Origin: Chara braunii
Lineage: Eukaryota; Streptophyta; Charophyceae; Charales; Characeae
Reading direction: 5' to 3'
NCBI GenBank assembly: GCA_003427395.1
Contig: BFEA01000781.1
Coordinates: forward strand, 155,334 to 219,333
Length of the DNA stretch: 64,000 nt
The notes under the pieces: model-generated
What the model was told of the DNA's origin: nothing
Databases searched by the model: none
The model's input: only the letters and a program-made list of their open reading frames with translations
Shown: positions 10,258-22,850 of the stretch, piece by piece
How positions within the stretch are numbered: the first letter of the stretch is position 1
Layout of the letters: every line of letters begins with the position of its first letter
Program-made: the position numbers and the translations under genes

Positions 10258-10849
10258 ACGGACCCTCCGGTCAGGTCAATCTACGTCCTAGATGAGAATT
10301 ATTTCAGACCCCTCATCCAGGTTTTCCTAATCTACCTCCCCATTCCTAAGTGCCACCTTCCTAAAGCACCTCCGGTCGGCCATCATATCCTACATTCCTT
10401 ATCTTGGTTCCATTCCAGCTGACCTCTATCCTCCTTCCTTTCAATCATCTCTCACTCATCTAGGAGGGTCAACATCTACCCCAAAGTACAAAGTTGGATC
10501 CTCCGTCAATGTTGAAGATCAAAGCAGCAACTTGCAGTCCGTAGGTGCAGATATGACTGCCACCCTCAAGCTCGCCTGACTTGAGGGGAACCCTAAAGTC
10601 ACTCCTCGTCTTCCTTGAAGTCCAGATTCAAGTTGTAGGTGCCCTTCACTGTCGCCTCTCTCAAATTGCATCACGAAGTCCCACCTTGTGTCTCGCAACC
10701 ACAAACATGCACTCAAGCAACCTGGCCGGGTCTAGTGTCGACCCTACATAGCCCTGCCATGTGGGAGCAACTTCCCTTCACCACTGCCCCACTTAACCCT
10801 AACTTCCAGCCCTAACCCGAAGTGGTTAGCCCTTACCACTAGGGTTATG
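10258..10849. other. Intergenic, no gene seen
   Basis: C/T-rich sequence beyond the family A boundary. No open frame carries a recognisable domain. Confidence 0.5.
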
Positions 10850-11361
10850 CATGGGCTCAACATCACTAGAACACTAGAACNGACAAACATTGAAGTAGCG
10901 ATTTACACCCAAGTGAAGAAAGAGGCAAAATATGAAGAGAAAGTGAGTAAAACTCACTTTTGAGCACACACACACAAAAGGAGTAGCGGTTTACTCTAGA
11001 GTGAAAAAATGAACAATGCATGAGCTCAACATCACTAGAACACCAGAACAGACAAAGATTGAAGTAGCGATTTATGCTCTAGTGAGAAAAAACGCAAAAC
11101 ATGGAAAGAAAGTAAGTAAAACTCACTTTTGAGCACACACACACAAAAGGAAAAGTAGCGATTTACTCTAGAGTGAAAAAATAGACAATGCATGAGCTCA
11201 ACATCACTAGAACACTAGAACAGACAAAGATTGAAGTAGCGATTTACACCCAAGTAAAGAAAGAGGCAAAACATAGAGAGAAAGTGAGTAAAACTCTCTT
11301 TTGAGCACACACACACACAAAAGGAGAAACAACGATATATTCTAGAGTGAAGAAATGAACA
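10850..11361. repeat. Tandem repeat, three units of about 170 bp
   Basis: Units begin with catg(a/g)gctcaacatcacta at 10850, 11019 and 11191. Each contains gaagtagcgattta, a (ca)n stretch with ttgagcacacacacac, and agagtgaa. One N lies in the first unit. Confidence 0.9.
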
Positions 11362-12199
11362 ATGGGGAGTCCATTACTAGTGGAGAAAACCTTTACTAGC
11401 TATTCTAATCTTTGGAATACATCTATGAAGAGAGAGAAGATAAGAGAATGTGTAGCTGTTGAAACAAGGGAGGATGAGAGAAGAGGAAGAGGAGGAAAAA
11501 TAAGAAGAAGGAGGGGAAGAAGAGGGAGAAGAAGAAGGAGAAGAAAAAGGAAAAGAGGAAGAAGAAGAAGAAGAAGAAGAAGAAGAAGAAGAAGGAGGAA
11601 GGAACTCCTCCTTTTCACCACTCACCTCCTCTTTGGTCTTGGAGTTGATGTACCAGTCTTGGAGATGCTCTTCCTCACTTGGCTATGACTTCCTTNTTCC
11701 TCAAGCTCTTCTCACTCCCCCTTCTCAGTCCCCCTCGAGTTGCAAACAAGCTCCTATCACTATGGCTATGGAGTCCTCCCCTCTAGGAGGGCCAGTGAGA
11801 CTCTCTCTAGCCTTGCCTTCTCCCTCACAGCCTGGGGGCTATGGCGGACCACTCTCCTAGGCCAGCCTCACTACCACTAGCCTCTAGAGTTCCTCACACT
11901 ACCTCACAGTCTCCTCTAAGCTCTCATACGGGCAGGGGTTCCCCTCTTCTCACTCCAAGTGAGTGTGGTGCTCTTTTGGGCTCATCTCAGCAGCATGGGC
12001 ACTCCTCATGCAAATGTGAGTGTGGCGGACTGAATCCTCAGCTTATGTAGGCTGAAACCAGCACTTCGGCCAGCCCATGGGCCTCCCTATGTGCCTTGAG
12101 GTGAACCGAGGTACCCCCAAGGCAAAATTTCACCACTAGGCCCTTCCGGAGTTTCCCGGGCCCTATTTTGGCCAAGTACATGCAGTCCGAGTGCTTGGT
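11362..12199. other. GA-rich tract and unassigned sequence
   Basis: A (gaa/gga)n purine tract spans about 11470-11610. The rest is C/T-rich with no domain. Open frames in the tract encode Arg/Gly or Ser homopolymers. Confidence 0.6.
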
Positions 12200-13410
12200 A
12201 CCAACTCGGATTGCCTCTTGGCTTCCTTCAGCCTCCTTTTCATTCTCAAAATGTTGCCCCCTTGGGTCCCAATGCCCAAGGGGCAGCCTTACTTGAAAGA
12301 AAAAAACCCTCCTCGACTTTTTTAGTTTCTACCCCATTTTTGGTAGGTCGAGGTATTTTTCCATGCCTCGGTACCTTTTCAGCCTTGGATCTGGCTGAGA
12401 TCCAAGNCCACCAATATTTCGTGTCACCCCCAAGNAGCCCTTGCTTCAATTTTGAACCCCTAAGCTCCCTTTTTCAATTTTTGGTGCATCTGATCCTCTT
12501 TTTGGGCCAAATGCACAGTTTTGTCTTCTTCTCTATTTTGTTTCTTTCCATTTTGGGCTGCCAACTGATTCCGGAGTCGGCCGTTTGGGTAGGCCTCATT
12601 AAAAACGACCATATTCCCTCCTGGCTCAAAAGAAAACCGGTCATTTTCTTTTTGCATTTTCTCTCATTTTTTTCTTTTTTAATTCAGATTTTGTGGAGAT
12701 ATTGTCCCAAGGGCCATATCTCCGCATTCTGGATTGCCCTCCTTGAATCTTGGAGGGATGAGGTCACCGTAGGGACCTGCCAGGTCCTAATAGGCCGGCA
12801 CATTCTCCTCCACTCTTTTCTCCCTTTTTTTCTCATTCTCCTTCCATTTTCTCACATTTTTATTTTATTTTATTTTATTTCTGATATGACAAGTGTCAAG
12901 TAGCTGTTGAGTCTTTTTTCTAGGCTATGGATTCTCATCCATGGCCAGATTTAGACTCAGCAGTTGGCCATTATATCTCGGACTACAATAATGGCACCCC
13001 CATGCTCATAAGATGCTTCATTTTGCCTCCGTTAGTCCCAATTTTGAGCCCCTTTTGCTCCGATTTTCTTTGGACAACCTTTTTGCCACGTTGAGTCAAT
13101 TGAGGCTCTATTTTCTTCATGCCTAGCTAGTCCGAGATATCTCGGACTGCTGGGCATCCCTCCCAACACCATTATTTTGTTTTCTTTTCTCTTATGGCTC
13201 TCGCACTTAATCCCACTTGTGATTGCACTAATGGTTCTAATATTTTCCACCGTCTAGATCCTTGATCTCGACGGTGTCGTTTGCTTTGCGTGACCATTTT
13301 CTTATGTTGGCTCATGGTTCCCTTGGAACATCTCAAGTCCCCGCCACTTTCCTCCGTATTAGTTCCGTTTTCTTGTCCCGCCAGTAGTCCCGCCGGCACA
13401 TATCCCATTT
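12200..13410. repeat. Pyrimidine-rich LTR-like block, family A relative
   Basis: The stretches 12840-12915 and 13040-13410 match 27310-27390 and 26350-26700: gatatgacaagtgtcaa, agctgttgag, ttgacaacctttttg, ctagatc-ttgatct and ccatgttggc. It contains the perfect 20-base palindrome agtccgagatatctcggact at 13129-13148, extended by bulged pairing on both sides. Confidence 0.65.
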
Positions 13411-13996
13411 TTCAACAATTTTTGAGCGAGGAGTAGTAGGAGGAGTGGGGGAATTAGACGCACGAGCGGCGCGGGGCATCCCGCAAGGGGGAGAGCCAGG
13501 TGGCGTTGCGGTCGTGCAAAGGGGAAGGAGAAGCGGGGCACCGGAAAAAGTTGAGATTGCGGCAGAGGGCTGTGGTCCCGTGGCCGTAGTGACCGGAGTC
13601 TGGGCGAGGGCGCTCATAGAGTGAGGAGAGGTCTGGCTCGTGGCGAGCGTGAACGGTCATAAGGATTGTCGGGTCGAGGGCAGCGGAGGAGGAAGCTCCG
13701 CCGTGGCCGCCACGTCGGAGGACAGGGGACCCGGGCTCGGAGCCAGGAGAAGAGAGAGGGTTAGGAGAGGAAGAACAGGCAGAGTCATGGAGTTGCCACA
13801 TGCCAGCGGCAAGAGTCGCCACCTGCGCCTGTAAGGGCGCAAGGGTGGGCAGTTGCGTGTGGATGGGCGCGAGGAAGGAGGTGAGAAGGGTGCGCAGATC
13901 CCCTTGGGGCTGATGACCCTGGTCCGCCAGCACGGGTGTGGAGCCCGGTGCCGAGGTCGTTGCCGAGTCGGCGGCTTGTGACACGTCGTTGGCCAT
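13411..13996 (-). pseudogene. gag: gag N-terminal fragment of another LTR element
   Basis: A 180-codon frame (13454-13996) opens MANDVSQAADSATTSAPGST and contains LRTLLTSFLAPIHTQLPTLA, a hydrophobic heptad-like stretch seen in N-terminal parts of plant retroelement gag proteins. The rest is Ser/Pro-rich. No capsid motif or zinc knuckle follows. Downstream the sequence runs into family A at 13410, so the element is truncated there. The gag assignment is tentative; an LTR-element leader seems to lie upstream (14000-15240). Confidence 0.4.
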
Positions 13997-14935
13997 GGGG
14001 AGGTGACGGGCCGGACTGGAGGGGGCCAGAGGAGGTCCGTGTGAGCGGAGGGCATAGAGGGAGGTCTGCGGTAGAAAGCGACGGGCGGCGCTGGCGAGTT
14101 TAGCGCGGGTGCGGTCAAAGGGGGAGGGGTGGTACGGGTCCAGGGTGCCCGAATTGGAAGGGGAAGTAGGGAGAAGGGGTGATGGGAGAGGGAAAAGATA
14201 AAAGGGCTAGGAAATTTGGAAAATTTCGGCAACACTTCGCCTCCGTCGAGGAGCAGAAATGTACCGCAGAAAAATCAGAACCAGATAAGAACCAAGGAAC
14301 TAAGTAAAAGAGAGGAAAGAAGGAAAAATAAAAAGAAAAAGAAAAAGAAAAAAAATTTACGGACGGATCAAAAATTTTCAGCAGCACTTTGCCTTCGTAG
14401 AGGAGCAAGAGTGCATTGCTGAGAAAAAAAAGAGAAAAGCAATACTATGTACACCAAGATAAGCAAGAAAAGAGATAGCATCCGAAAGAGAAAAAAAAAT
14501 GAACTAACTACACCAATGGAGAGCAAGGGGGAAAGAAGGAAAAAGGATGGTAGAGAGATCAAGAAGCAAAAAAAAAAAAAGGATGAAAAGAAAAGAAAAT
14601 AAATGAATAAAATAGTGGATGGTGGGAGAGGAGAAGATGAAGGGGGAAGGGAAAAAAAAGATGGAGAGAGAGAAGAGAAGTAGAGAAGAAGTAAGGTAGA
14701 GAAAGGGAAGAAAGGAAAGTGATAAAGTATGTGGGGGACCGGAGTGGGGAGAGGAAGAATGGTGGAATAAAAGGTGGGGTGGGAAAAGTAGAAAGAGGAG
14801 GGGAAAGAGGCAGTGGAAGGTGGGGGGGGGAAAAGGGTTGAGGAGAGAAATGAGAAGGAGAGAAGGAGAAAGTTGAGAAGGTGGGGAGAGGGGTATGAGG
14901 AGAAGAGGTTAACCGGCCCCCCATTTTTCACCTCA
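13997..14935. other. Purine-rich leader/LTR-like block with two stem-loop motifs
   Basis: The plus strand is GA-rich from about 14280 to 14920. Two related motifs, tttcggcaacacttcgcc (from about 14224) and ttttcagcagcactttgcc (14375-14426), each continue into complementary sequence. The second forms a bulged stem (ttttc, agca, gcact, ttgc, cttc with gagg, gcaa, agtgc, tgct, gaaaa). The motif is shared with 29990-30290. Confidence 0.55.
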
Positions 14936-15240
14936 ATTTATAAGAAAACCATAAGGCCATTTTAAGCAATCTTCATGCCGATGTATAGACTGCACTTCTT
15001 ACTAACATATTATAAAAACAAAACAAAAAAACAAAAATTAAAAACATATAAAAAAGTAAGCCAAAAGTGCATTTTCATAAAATTTTGGCAAAAAAACTGT
15101 CATCAAATTTTCACAATTTTCACCACTCTTCACAACACAAATTCTAATACTCCAAATGACATCAAATTTGACACACAGAAAGCTTGTCCAAATTAAAAAA
15201 AAAAACAGACAAAAAAGAAAATAAAAAAAAACATAACCCC
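14936..15240. other. AT-rich stretch, no gene seen
   Basis: A- and T-rich with short a-runs. It contains no domain. It may be leader sequence of the element whose gag fragment lies at 13.4-14.0 kb. Confidence 0.5.
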
Positions 15241-15787
15241 CCCCCTAAATTCAGGATCATTCATCGTTACCTAGGGCCGAAAAGTGGGGGTCCCTATTAA
15301 CCGCTTATGGGTATGAGTAGTGAGAGTGATTAGAGGGGAGTGAGTGAGGTAGAAGAGGAAGAAATAGAGGAGGTGAGTAAGAGGAGAGAAAAGAGGTAGG
15401 GAGAGTGGATTAGTAGAGAGAGGGAAAAGGGAGGTGATACCTGGCCCTTGGTGTCTTCAAGGGCACAAGGTATACCAAGACCAAGAGGGTCTTGGCCTTC
15501 GCTGCAGCAAGCCAGTTGGAGGCGGGAGAGGGTTGAGATCTTGATCAGCCCCTACCAGCGGTACAACAGATCCAGGGTGTGTTGTGTGAGCAAACCCTCA
15601 CCAGTGTAGAGCAGCCCCCTGATCAGGGAGGTCTTCAAGCCGTGAAGAGGACTGGCCAACTGGCCACAATGCCAGAAACCGTGAGAGTCACGCGCCACCA
15701 CCCCTGTGCCTACCACGTCACGACCGCCGAGCCGAAAACTCATCCTACCCCCGACTCGACGCACCATTCAAATCCATCGAAATGTGG
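15241..15787. other. Intergenic, no gene seen
   Basis: Contains small local stems around 15435-15505 (cccttgg/ccaaga type). The stretch 15740-15785 resembles the repeat at 18155-18425 (aaaactcatcctacccc). Confidence 0.45.
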
Positions 15788-15855
15788 TGGTTGGGGGGGG
15801 GGGAAGGGGGCGAGGAGGAATAGTTTTTTTTTTTTTTTTTTTTTTTTTTCTTTTA
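15788..15855 (-). repeat. G-run followed by a 25-base T-run (poly(A) on the minus strand)
   Basis: gggggggggg at about 15790, then a long T-run at about 15825-15849. The T-run could be the poly(A) tail of a minus-strand retroposon to the right, whose body was not identified. Confidence 0.6.
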
Positions 15856-15904
15856 CACGTGCTGAGAATGGGTCCCAGCGTCCTTATATTGGAAATACAT
15901 TCAT

Positions 15905-16060
15905 GATTGATGATCATTGATGACCATTGATGATCATTGATGATAATTTGGGATGATTGAGGATGATTTAGGATGATTTAGGATGATTCAGGATGATAGA
16001 GTGGATGATTGAGGTCGTCAAATAGAGATAGATGATGATAGATGATGACTAATCAAAATG
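15905..16060. repeat. (GATGATT)n-like degenerate repeat
   Basis: Repeated tgatcattgatga and ggatgatt(t/g)a units. Confidence 0.85.
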
Positions 16061-16480
16061 ATTGTCTACTCAACACTCAAATACTATCCTATCCCTAATT
16101 TCCTGTATCCATTCCAACCAACCAATCACAATTGAGCGTGTGTTGTGCACCAATCAAGCCTCTTCCTGGTCCCACAACGCAATCTGGCTCGGTTACAGGG
16201 CAGCGCTACCCACCCCGGCTCCGACCATCGTTGGCTAGATTGTAGCCATTAGTCAAGTTTGCAGATCGCCTTCCTCCCTCGGCAATCCCCGACCTCTATA
16301 CGAAGCCTCAAACTCCTACTCAAACAGGTTACAGGGCAGCGCCCCAGTGCCGGCCAGCGTCGTTCTAGCGCCAACTCAACCTGGCCATTACACAAAAAGG
16401 CTCAATTAGGAAATTAGCTAAGCTAGAATGCCAACTAGAAATCTAGGATCTGATAATATCAGAATCCTGATAGAAAAACC
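16061..16480. other. Intergenic, no gene seen
   Basis: The phrase ggttacagggcagcgc occurs twice (about 16191 and 16326), hinting at an old duplication. No coding signal was seen. Confidence 0.45.
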
Positions 16481-16561
16481 TTTCTGATGATGAAATTTGA
16501 CGAGTACCCTGAGATGATCACAAGAATGATGGATAATCATGAGGATGTTGATGACTATTCC

Positions 16562-16633
16562 TCTCCACCCCTCCGCTTCCTCCATGTACTCTCCTCCTCT
16601 CCACCCCTCCGCTTCCTCCATGTACTCTCCTCC
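16562..16633. repeat. 36-bp tandem duplication
   Basis: Two consecutive copies of a unit containing ccacccctccgcttcctcc and atgtactctcctc. Confidence 0.85.
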
Positions 16634-16879
16634 TCTCCCCTCATTTCTCGTTCTCCTCTTCTCCTCTCGCTGCCTCCGTGTGAATTTCCTATCAACCTCA
16701 TCGCGAGAGAGAACCTCCCCATCCCCTTCTGCCTTGAAGTAACCAGTTCCCCCAAAAGGTGTACCTCAAATCTAACACTCTGACCTAGTCTGCCTCCGCC
16801 AGGAGATAATGGCCCCCCATACATATCTCCGAGCCCCAGCCCAGATCAACTCCCATCATTTGCGTCTACTCCCTAAAGG

Positions 16880-16975
16880 GCAATCACCTCGCACCTTGTG
16901 TTACCCCTGCGGAGTAGCGCTTCCTTCCTGACCGACGTACCTACCAACTAGACCATAACCTATCTGGGCGAAGAG
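16880..16975 (-). mobile_element. tRNA-related SINE head, minus strand
   Basis: On the minus strand tatggtctagttggtaggta is a good tRNA A box (about 16952-16971). A weak B-box-like sequence follows toward 16890. Boundaries are unknown. Confidence 0.4.
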
Positions 16976-17035
16976 AATATAACCACCAACACAGAGATAA
17001 CTATTGATTGATGGAAAAATGAATAAAGGAACCGT

Positions 17036-17105
17036 GATGATGATGATAATAATGATGATAAAGATTCAGATTCGTAGATGATGATGATGATGATGATGAT
17101 GATGA
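17036..17105. repeat. (GAT)n microsatellite
   Basis: Interrupted then pure gat triplets. Confidence 0.9.
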
Positions 17106-17889
17106 AATAAAATTGGCAAGAGAAATAAGTAAGGAACGTTTGACTTGCTATACCCTAATGGCACCGGTGTGGAAGATTGACAACTCATTATTGTTGTAAT
17201 GAAAGTAGAAGTTGACAATGATTACAATTTGATGGAGAAGTCCGAATGACGATCATGAAGAAGATGAGGAAGCGAAATGATGATGATGACCACCGTCAAC
17301 AGTGATGGCGACCACCGCCAAAAAAAATGCGGGTGATGTAAATGACGAGCAACTTGGATATGTGAAGACAACCAGCGGCAATGTTGATGATAAACCAAGG
17401 TTTCTGACGAAAAAACCTGCACAGGAAAAAACAACAACAAAAGAATACAAGAATGAAGAAGAGCTCCCTTGATGATGACCTCGCCGACGATCCTCCTGCT
17501 GTGATGATGCTCCAAGTTGGTCCAGCGGTCTCCACACTTTGGTTCCACGGGGTTGACTCCACTTTCTTCCACCGACGTCGACTTTCGCCAACTCGCTCGA
17601 GTGCTCCAGCCTCTATAAGGGCATTGGCTATAGAGTACTTGACGTGGAAAGCACAGGGGAAATTGACAAACAGCAGCTTCCACCACTATTCTCCCTCTTC
17701 CACAATGTCTAAGGCCAACCACCACGTCAGCCTGTGACGTGGATTGGCCAAGTGCCTCTGGATGTCACACGTGTGTTAAGCGCTATCGCCATATCCTTCT
17801 ATCCCCTCGCAGCATCCTCATGCCTACGCGTCCCCACGCACTAAATGTCAGCACATGCCACATGCATGAAGCCAACACCATGCCATCTG
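17106..17889. other. Unassigned, open frames without domains
   Basis: Overlapping open frames on both strands between 17222 and 17740 encode His/Ser/Val-rich sequence. None shows a domain, and neither strand is clearly favoured. Confidence 0.4.
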
Positions 17890-18070
17890 CCAGTCGCCAA
17901 TGCCTCGTTGCTTACCCGTAGCGAGCGCCTTGCCGTCTGTGAGCAACCAGCGCCTAACCACCTTCGAACCACTAGCGCCTCACTACCAGCGCACAACCAG
18001 TGCCTCGCCACCGATGGCTGACCAGCGCCCAGCCAAGCGCACGCTGCCGGCGCCACACCGCCAGCACGCG
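17890..18070. repeat. Degenerate short tandem repeat (ccagcgcctc-accac type)
   Basis: Repeated accagcgcc, actagcgcc and accagtgcc phrases at irregular spacing of about 20 bases. Confidence 0.55.
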
Positions 18071-18144
18071 TGTTGACGTCAGCGTGTTCCGCCATTCCGT
18101 CAGCACTAACGCTCGCCCGCCCGAAACAAGAGTCCACCCTGCCT

Positions 18145-18425
18145 CCGGATCTCAGGGGGGGGCGGGGGAAGGGGGGAGGGAAATAGTTCACTTTCATGCT
18201 CAAACCTCGAACGCTCGAGGATCACTCCCAAAACTCATCCTATCCCCACTGAAACCTGGCCTTCAACTCCGTCGAAACTTGCGGGGGGGGAAGGGGGGGG
18301 GAAGGGGGGGGGAGGGGAAGTGGTTCACTTCGTCCACTCACTTCAATCCTCAAAAGCCCGAGGGTCACTCCCAAAACTCATCCTACCCCTCCGAAGCCTG
18401 GTCTTCAACTCCGTCGAAAGGCAAA
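18145..18425. repeat. Duplicated unit of about 125 bp ending in long G-runs
   Basis: Both copies contain ggttcactt or agttcactt, cactcccaaaactcatcct and cttcaactccgtcgaaa. The first is followed by long g-runs (18281-18317), and a g-run precedes the first (18155-18176). A relative lies at 15740-15800. Confidence 0.75.
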
Positions 18426-18449
18426 TAGTTCGCTTCGTCTGTTCCGGCC

Positions 18450-18535
18450 ACCTGCGCCACTTGGAACAGTGGTTATCACACCGCCCCGTACAGTCTGCCT
18501 ATGCCACCTACCCGGGTTCAAACCCGGCCCGCCGC
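18450..18535 (+). mobile_element. tRNA-like sequence (SINE head or tRNA pseudogene)
   Basis: A-box-like tggaacagtggttatcac (about 18460) and a T-arm ccgggttcaaacccgg (about 18509-18524) with a 5-bp stem. The anticodon arm and acceptor stem do not pair, so it is not a functional tRNA gene. Confidence 0.45.
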
Positions 18536-19090
18536 AAAACGCGTGATTGCCCTCACACAAAACTTTCCCTGGCGAAATCCGACGGCGCCGCCGGTGGCGC
18601 TGCCATGAATGTTGAAAACGAAAACTGCTTCGGCCCTTTTGCACACGCAGACAAACAAAACGGTCTGAAGCTAGTACTTCCGCCGGCAATGATGGCAGCG
18701 CCATCCGCTGCAGGACAGCGGGATCACCAGGGTGGGTGGGTGGGCGGGATCAAGGATGGATCCCGCTCTGATAACAATGTGGCGGACCCACCGGGTGTGG
18801 TGCTCCGAGTGGGATAGAGGTGGAGATGGAGGATGAGGGTGGAGCAAGATGACACGACGCAGCTCCCACACAAGACTCCAACGCACGTACTCCTAACTGT
18901 GCGAATGTAGCGTGATCCCAAGTACAGATTCTGGCTGGGGTATACCCCAGCGGACTGACTGGACTAGACTGGACTGGCTGTTACAGGCATAGGTATCGAC
19001 ATGGACTGGACTACCCCGAATACAACACAGGCCTGTGAGAACAGGCCAAGGGGCTGGTCTCATAGGCCAACCAGAGGTTCGCTACAATAT
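18536..19090. other. Intergenic with a (GACTG)n patch
   Basis: A short gactggacta-type repeat lies at about 18953-18982. No gene is recognisable. Confidence 0.5.
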
Positions 19091-19264
19091 TCGTGGAGTG
19101 AACTGCAGGATCGTAAGTATTGGTCTGTCTCGAAACTGCATAACGAGTCTGCTTAGAGCGTTGCGTTAGAGCCGTAACATGAACATTTCACGGAATGCGA
19201 GTCCGGGACAGCCATAGCTGAGTCGTGGAGTGAACTGCAGGATACTAAGTATTGGCCTGTCTTA
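19091..19264. repeat. 40-bp direct repeats flanking a copy of the dispersed repeat
   Basis: cgtggagtgaactgcaggat followed by taagtattgg and ctgtct occurs at 19091-19131 and 19224-19264. Between them lies the second copy (19150-19222) of the repeat at 3425-3490. Confidence 0.7.
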
Positions 19265-20279
<1,015 letters not shown>

Positions 20280-22353
20280 GAGCCTTAGGTCGTGGATGAC
20301 ATGGCTTGAATGGAGGGGATTTCAGAGAGTAGAATTGGAGAACCCTTTCTGGGCAATGGCACTCCACGTTCCGTTAGACCCGATAATTTTACAGGAAGGC
20401 GGCGATCAGGAAGACCAAGAACATTAACAACAACAGACGCCAAATGGGGAAAGTGGTTACAACATGGTGTATGGCAGGTAAAACATCTTTGGTCAGACAA
20501 CAAGGGGGGATGGAAAACAGGTAGGGAGCTGAGAGAGGAAATGAAAGGATGTCACAAACTAACGGAAAACCCGAATGACATTCTCATATCCATCTCGGAT
20601 GAGTGGACAACGATACTGAAGGAACCGGACAAATGGGTAGGGGGAGATTGGGCAACATTAACCTCTACCAATGAACCAGAGGCAGCCTTTGTATACGAAA
20701 GGAGGTCGGACCCTATAACCAGTGGGTGGAAGCAAATATGTACACAATACTTTCTCCAGGACTCACAATCAGTAAGTTGGATAGGGATTCGCGGGTTCCG
20801 ATAGTCATCAAGAAAAGCATCTTGAGAAAGATCAGAGTGGTGGAGAATGATGATTTTACGATATTCGAACCACTGACATCCATTAGGGATCTGGAAATTG
20901 ATCCAGCAGAGTGGGTGTGGAACATCAGGGGAAGTTCGTCAACAGTAAGCAGGAAAATCAATATACTTCAGTACACTACTAAAGTGGGCTACCGTCTGAG
21001 GGGGAAATCATGTCAGTTGGACCAGATTTTGGCAAGAAGATGGGAGAATATAATGGATATATCTAGGGACCAGGTAGAAAAGTTACCATGGTCAACTTTG
21101 CACAGATCAGACTGCCTAAGGTCAGGAGTATGCAGTGGCTTATCTTTCACGTAGCACTCCCAGTCAATGTTTGGTTGTTCAATAAGAGAAACAGGATCAA
21201 TAGGAATGAGGCGGATCAGGATTGTGTTATGTGTACGGGAGGTGTATCGGAAACTCTGATCCATTGTTTGCTCCATTGCCCGAAAGCATAACATCTCTAG
21301 TCCATATCCAGGGCATTATGGGCACATACTACGGACGTCCCCTTTCCAAGTAACAAAAAATTAATATTGATTGGAAGTGAATTGCCTAAAGGATGGAGGT
21401 CGGGCCACAAATATATCTTTCAACTTCTGAGACAATATAGTTTATGGACAATCTAGAAACGAAGATGTCAACAGGTGGTGGGTAAGACTCTGGTGACAAG
21501 AGGGGAAGCCAAGGCAATTCTCTATAACTTGTTGGAGGCAGAGATTAGGGTATTGTGGAGAAGAATAAAGAAGTAATTGATGCTTAACCCAGAGAAGGCA
21601 AAGCATACCTTATCTAAATTTCACAAGAGGGTATTAGCCCACGGCAAAGTCGCGTCTGTCAAAGGGAAAAAACTTATCTTTCATTAGTACAGAGAGGAGC
21701 ACCAGGACGACACTATAGATGATCAGCGGTTGATACAGGAACTTAGGCTACCATAAAAATTAAAGTGAGATCAGCCAAGAAGGAGATGAAACGGAAATGA
21801 AAAAGGGGCAAATAGGGTTCAGAATAGAAAATTTTGTTCTAAAAAAGGGAACCGTGGTCCATTTGAGCCAACAGTGGCAGGGAGGTCAGGAACCCCTGGG
21901 AAACTGGTTCGAGGGGACGAGTTGGCGGTTTGGTGGGCTCAGAAAGCTCTTTTATATGACGAGGGTTTGAGTTTCAGGGTTTAGAATTGGATGCCACTTA
22001 GGTAATGGGGGATGAGGAGGATAAGGGGAAAAAAAGACATAGGGTTGAAGTCGAAGTAGGAGCCCTAAGGGTTAACCTGGATAATGGGTAACCTCTTTCT
22101 TGCTGCTACGAGTATATCTGGCAGATCTAGTGAATAGATCTGAGAGGTAAGAGGGAAGCATGGCAAGCTGACAGTCAATCCTCCAGCAGTCTGGAGTAAT
22201 TAATGTTGTTCAGGGGTCCTTCGGCCAGACGGAAGGAAGCGTGTGTGTTTATTGGTTGTATTGTTTATTCTACTTGCCGGTGGAATAGGAACCGGACTGA
22301 TGCTCCACAAAACGGAAAGGAGCCAGGACCATAAGGCCCTGCTTTTGGAAGGG

Positions 22354-22385
<32 letters not shown>
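20280..22385 (+). mobile_element. LINE 3' region with poly(A), decayed
   Basis: Plus-strand frames 20310-20804, 20726-21154 and 21088-21291 give the post-RT part of a non-LTR retrotransposon ORF2. The zinc ribbon of RT C-termini (zf-RVT type) is clear: CVMCTGGVSETLIHCLLHCPKA at about 21228-21290. Later decayed sequence (21300-21760) parallels the LINE fragment at 60396-60986 (ILxG, LxxxSLWTI, RRCQ, GKVASVKGKKLIF). The 3' end carries ttgccggtggaataggaacc (22274) and an A-run of more than 30 bases (about 22351-22385). Frameshifts and stops make it inactive; the RT core is not seen here. Confidence 0.75.
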
Positions 22386-22387
<2 letters not shown>

Positions 22388-22850
22388 TAGTGGGTGCAAT
22401 AACGAAAGACTATCCGCCGATCAGGGATCGATCGAAGCATGAAGTGATGAACTTCAAATACCATGTCGATCCTCAGTTCAGGTACAAAATGGTCGACAAA
22501 ATTAGGGTTAGGACGGATAATGGAGACATGGGAGAACTCAAGCTGGTAAGCTCGTCGAGCGACCCATGTTTTGGCCTGGTTATTCCCCAAAGGAGCTCAC
22601 TGACTCCTTCATGTTTATTTTTTCGGTGAACCTTTAGCAGACCACAACCCGGTGTTGACTTTTTTCAAGCAATCCGGTGGTCCGAAATGAGGTCGTGGGT
22701 ACTTTCGACTGAATACGCAGAATCTAAAGGACGTGGAGACCGCTAGTTGAATAAACAAGTTTTGGCGTACGGTGGAAAGCACAAAGTGCTAGTTTCATTT
22801 ATTGGGTGATTCGTGGGACACATGTATTGCTCTAGTGTCCAACTTGCATG
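22386..22850 (+). pseudogene. LINE endonuclease (EEP) C-terminal fragment
   Basis: One plus-strand frame at about 22628-22790 reads EPLADHNPVLTFF, then GRGYFRLNTQNLKDVE. ADHNPV corresponds to the SDHxPV motif that closes apurinic-endonuclease-like domains of LINEs, and the RGYFRLN segment follows it in many plant-lineage LINEs. Two TGA stops interrupt the frame. It begins just after the poly(A) of the LINE to the left and is presumably a different truncated copy. Confidence 0.55.

Noticed and set aside
11362-11688. Arg-rich protein of 108 residues
   Set aside because: Encoded by a GA-rich simple repeat, with no support outside it.
14368-14931. Phe/Ser/Pro-rich membrane-like protein on the minus strand
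   Set aside because: Results from the purine-rich plus strand; composition only, no domain.
17222-17725. 167-residue minus-strand protein
   Set aside because: No recognisable family, competing open frames in all phases, and His/Ser composition caused by GAT-type repeats.
18450-18535. Functional tRNA gene
   Set aside because: Only A-box-like and T-arm sequences are present; anticodon and acceptor stems do not pair.
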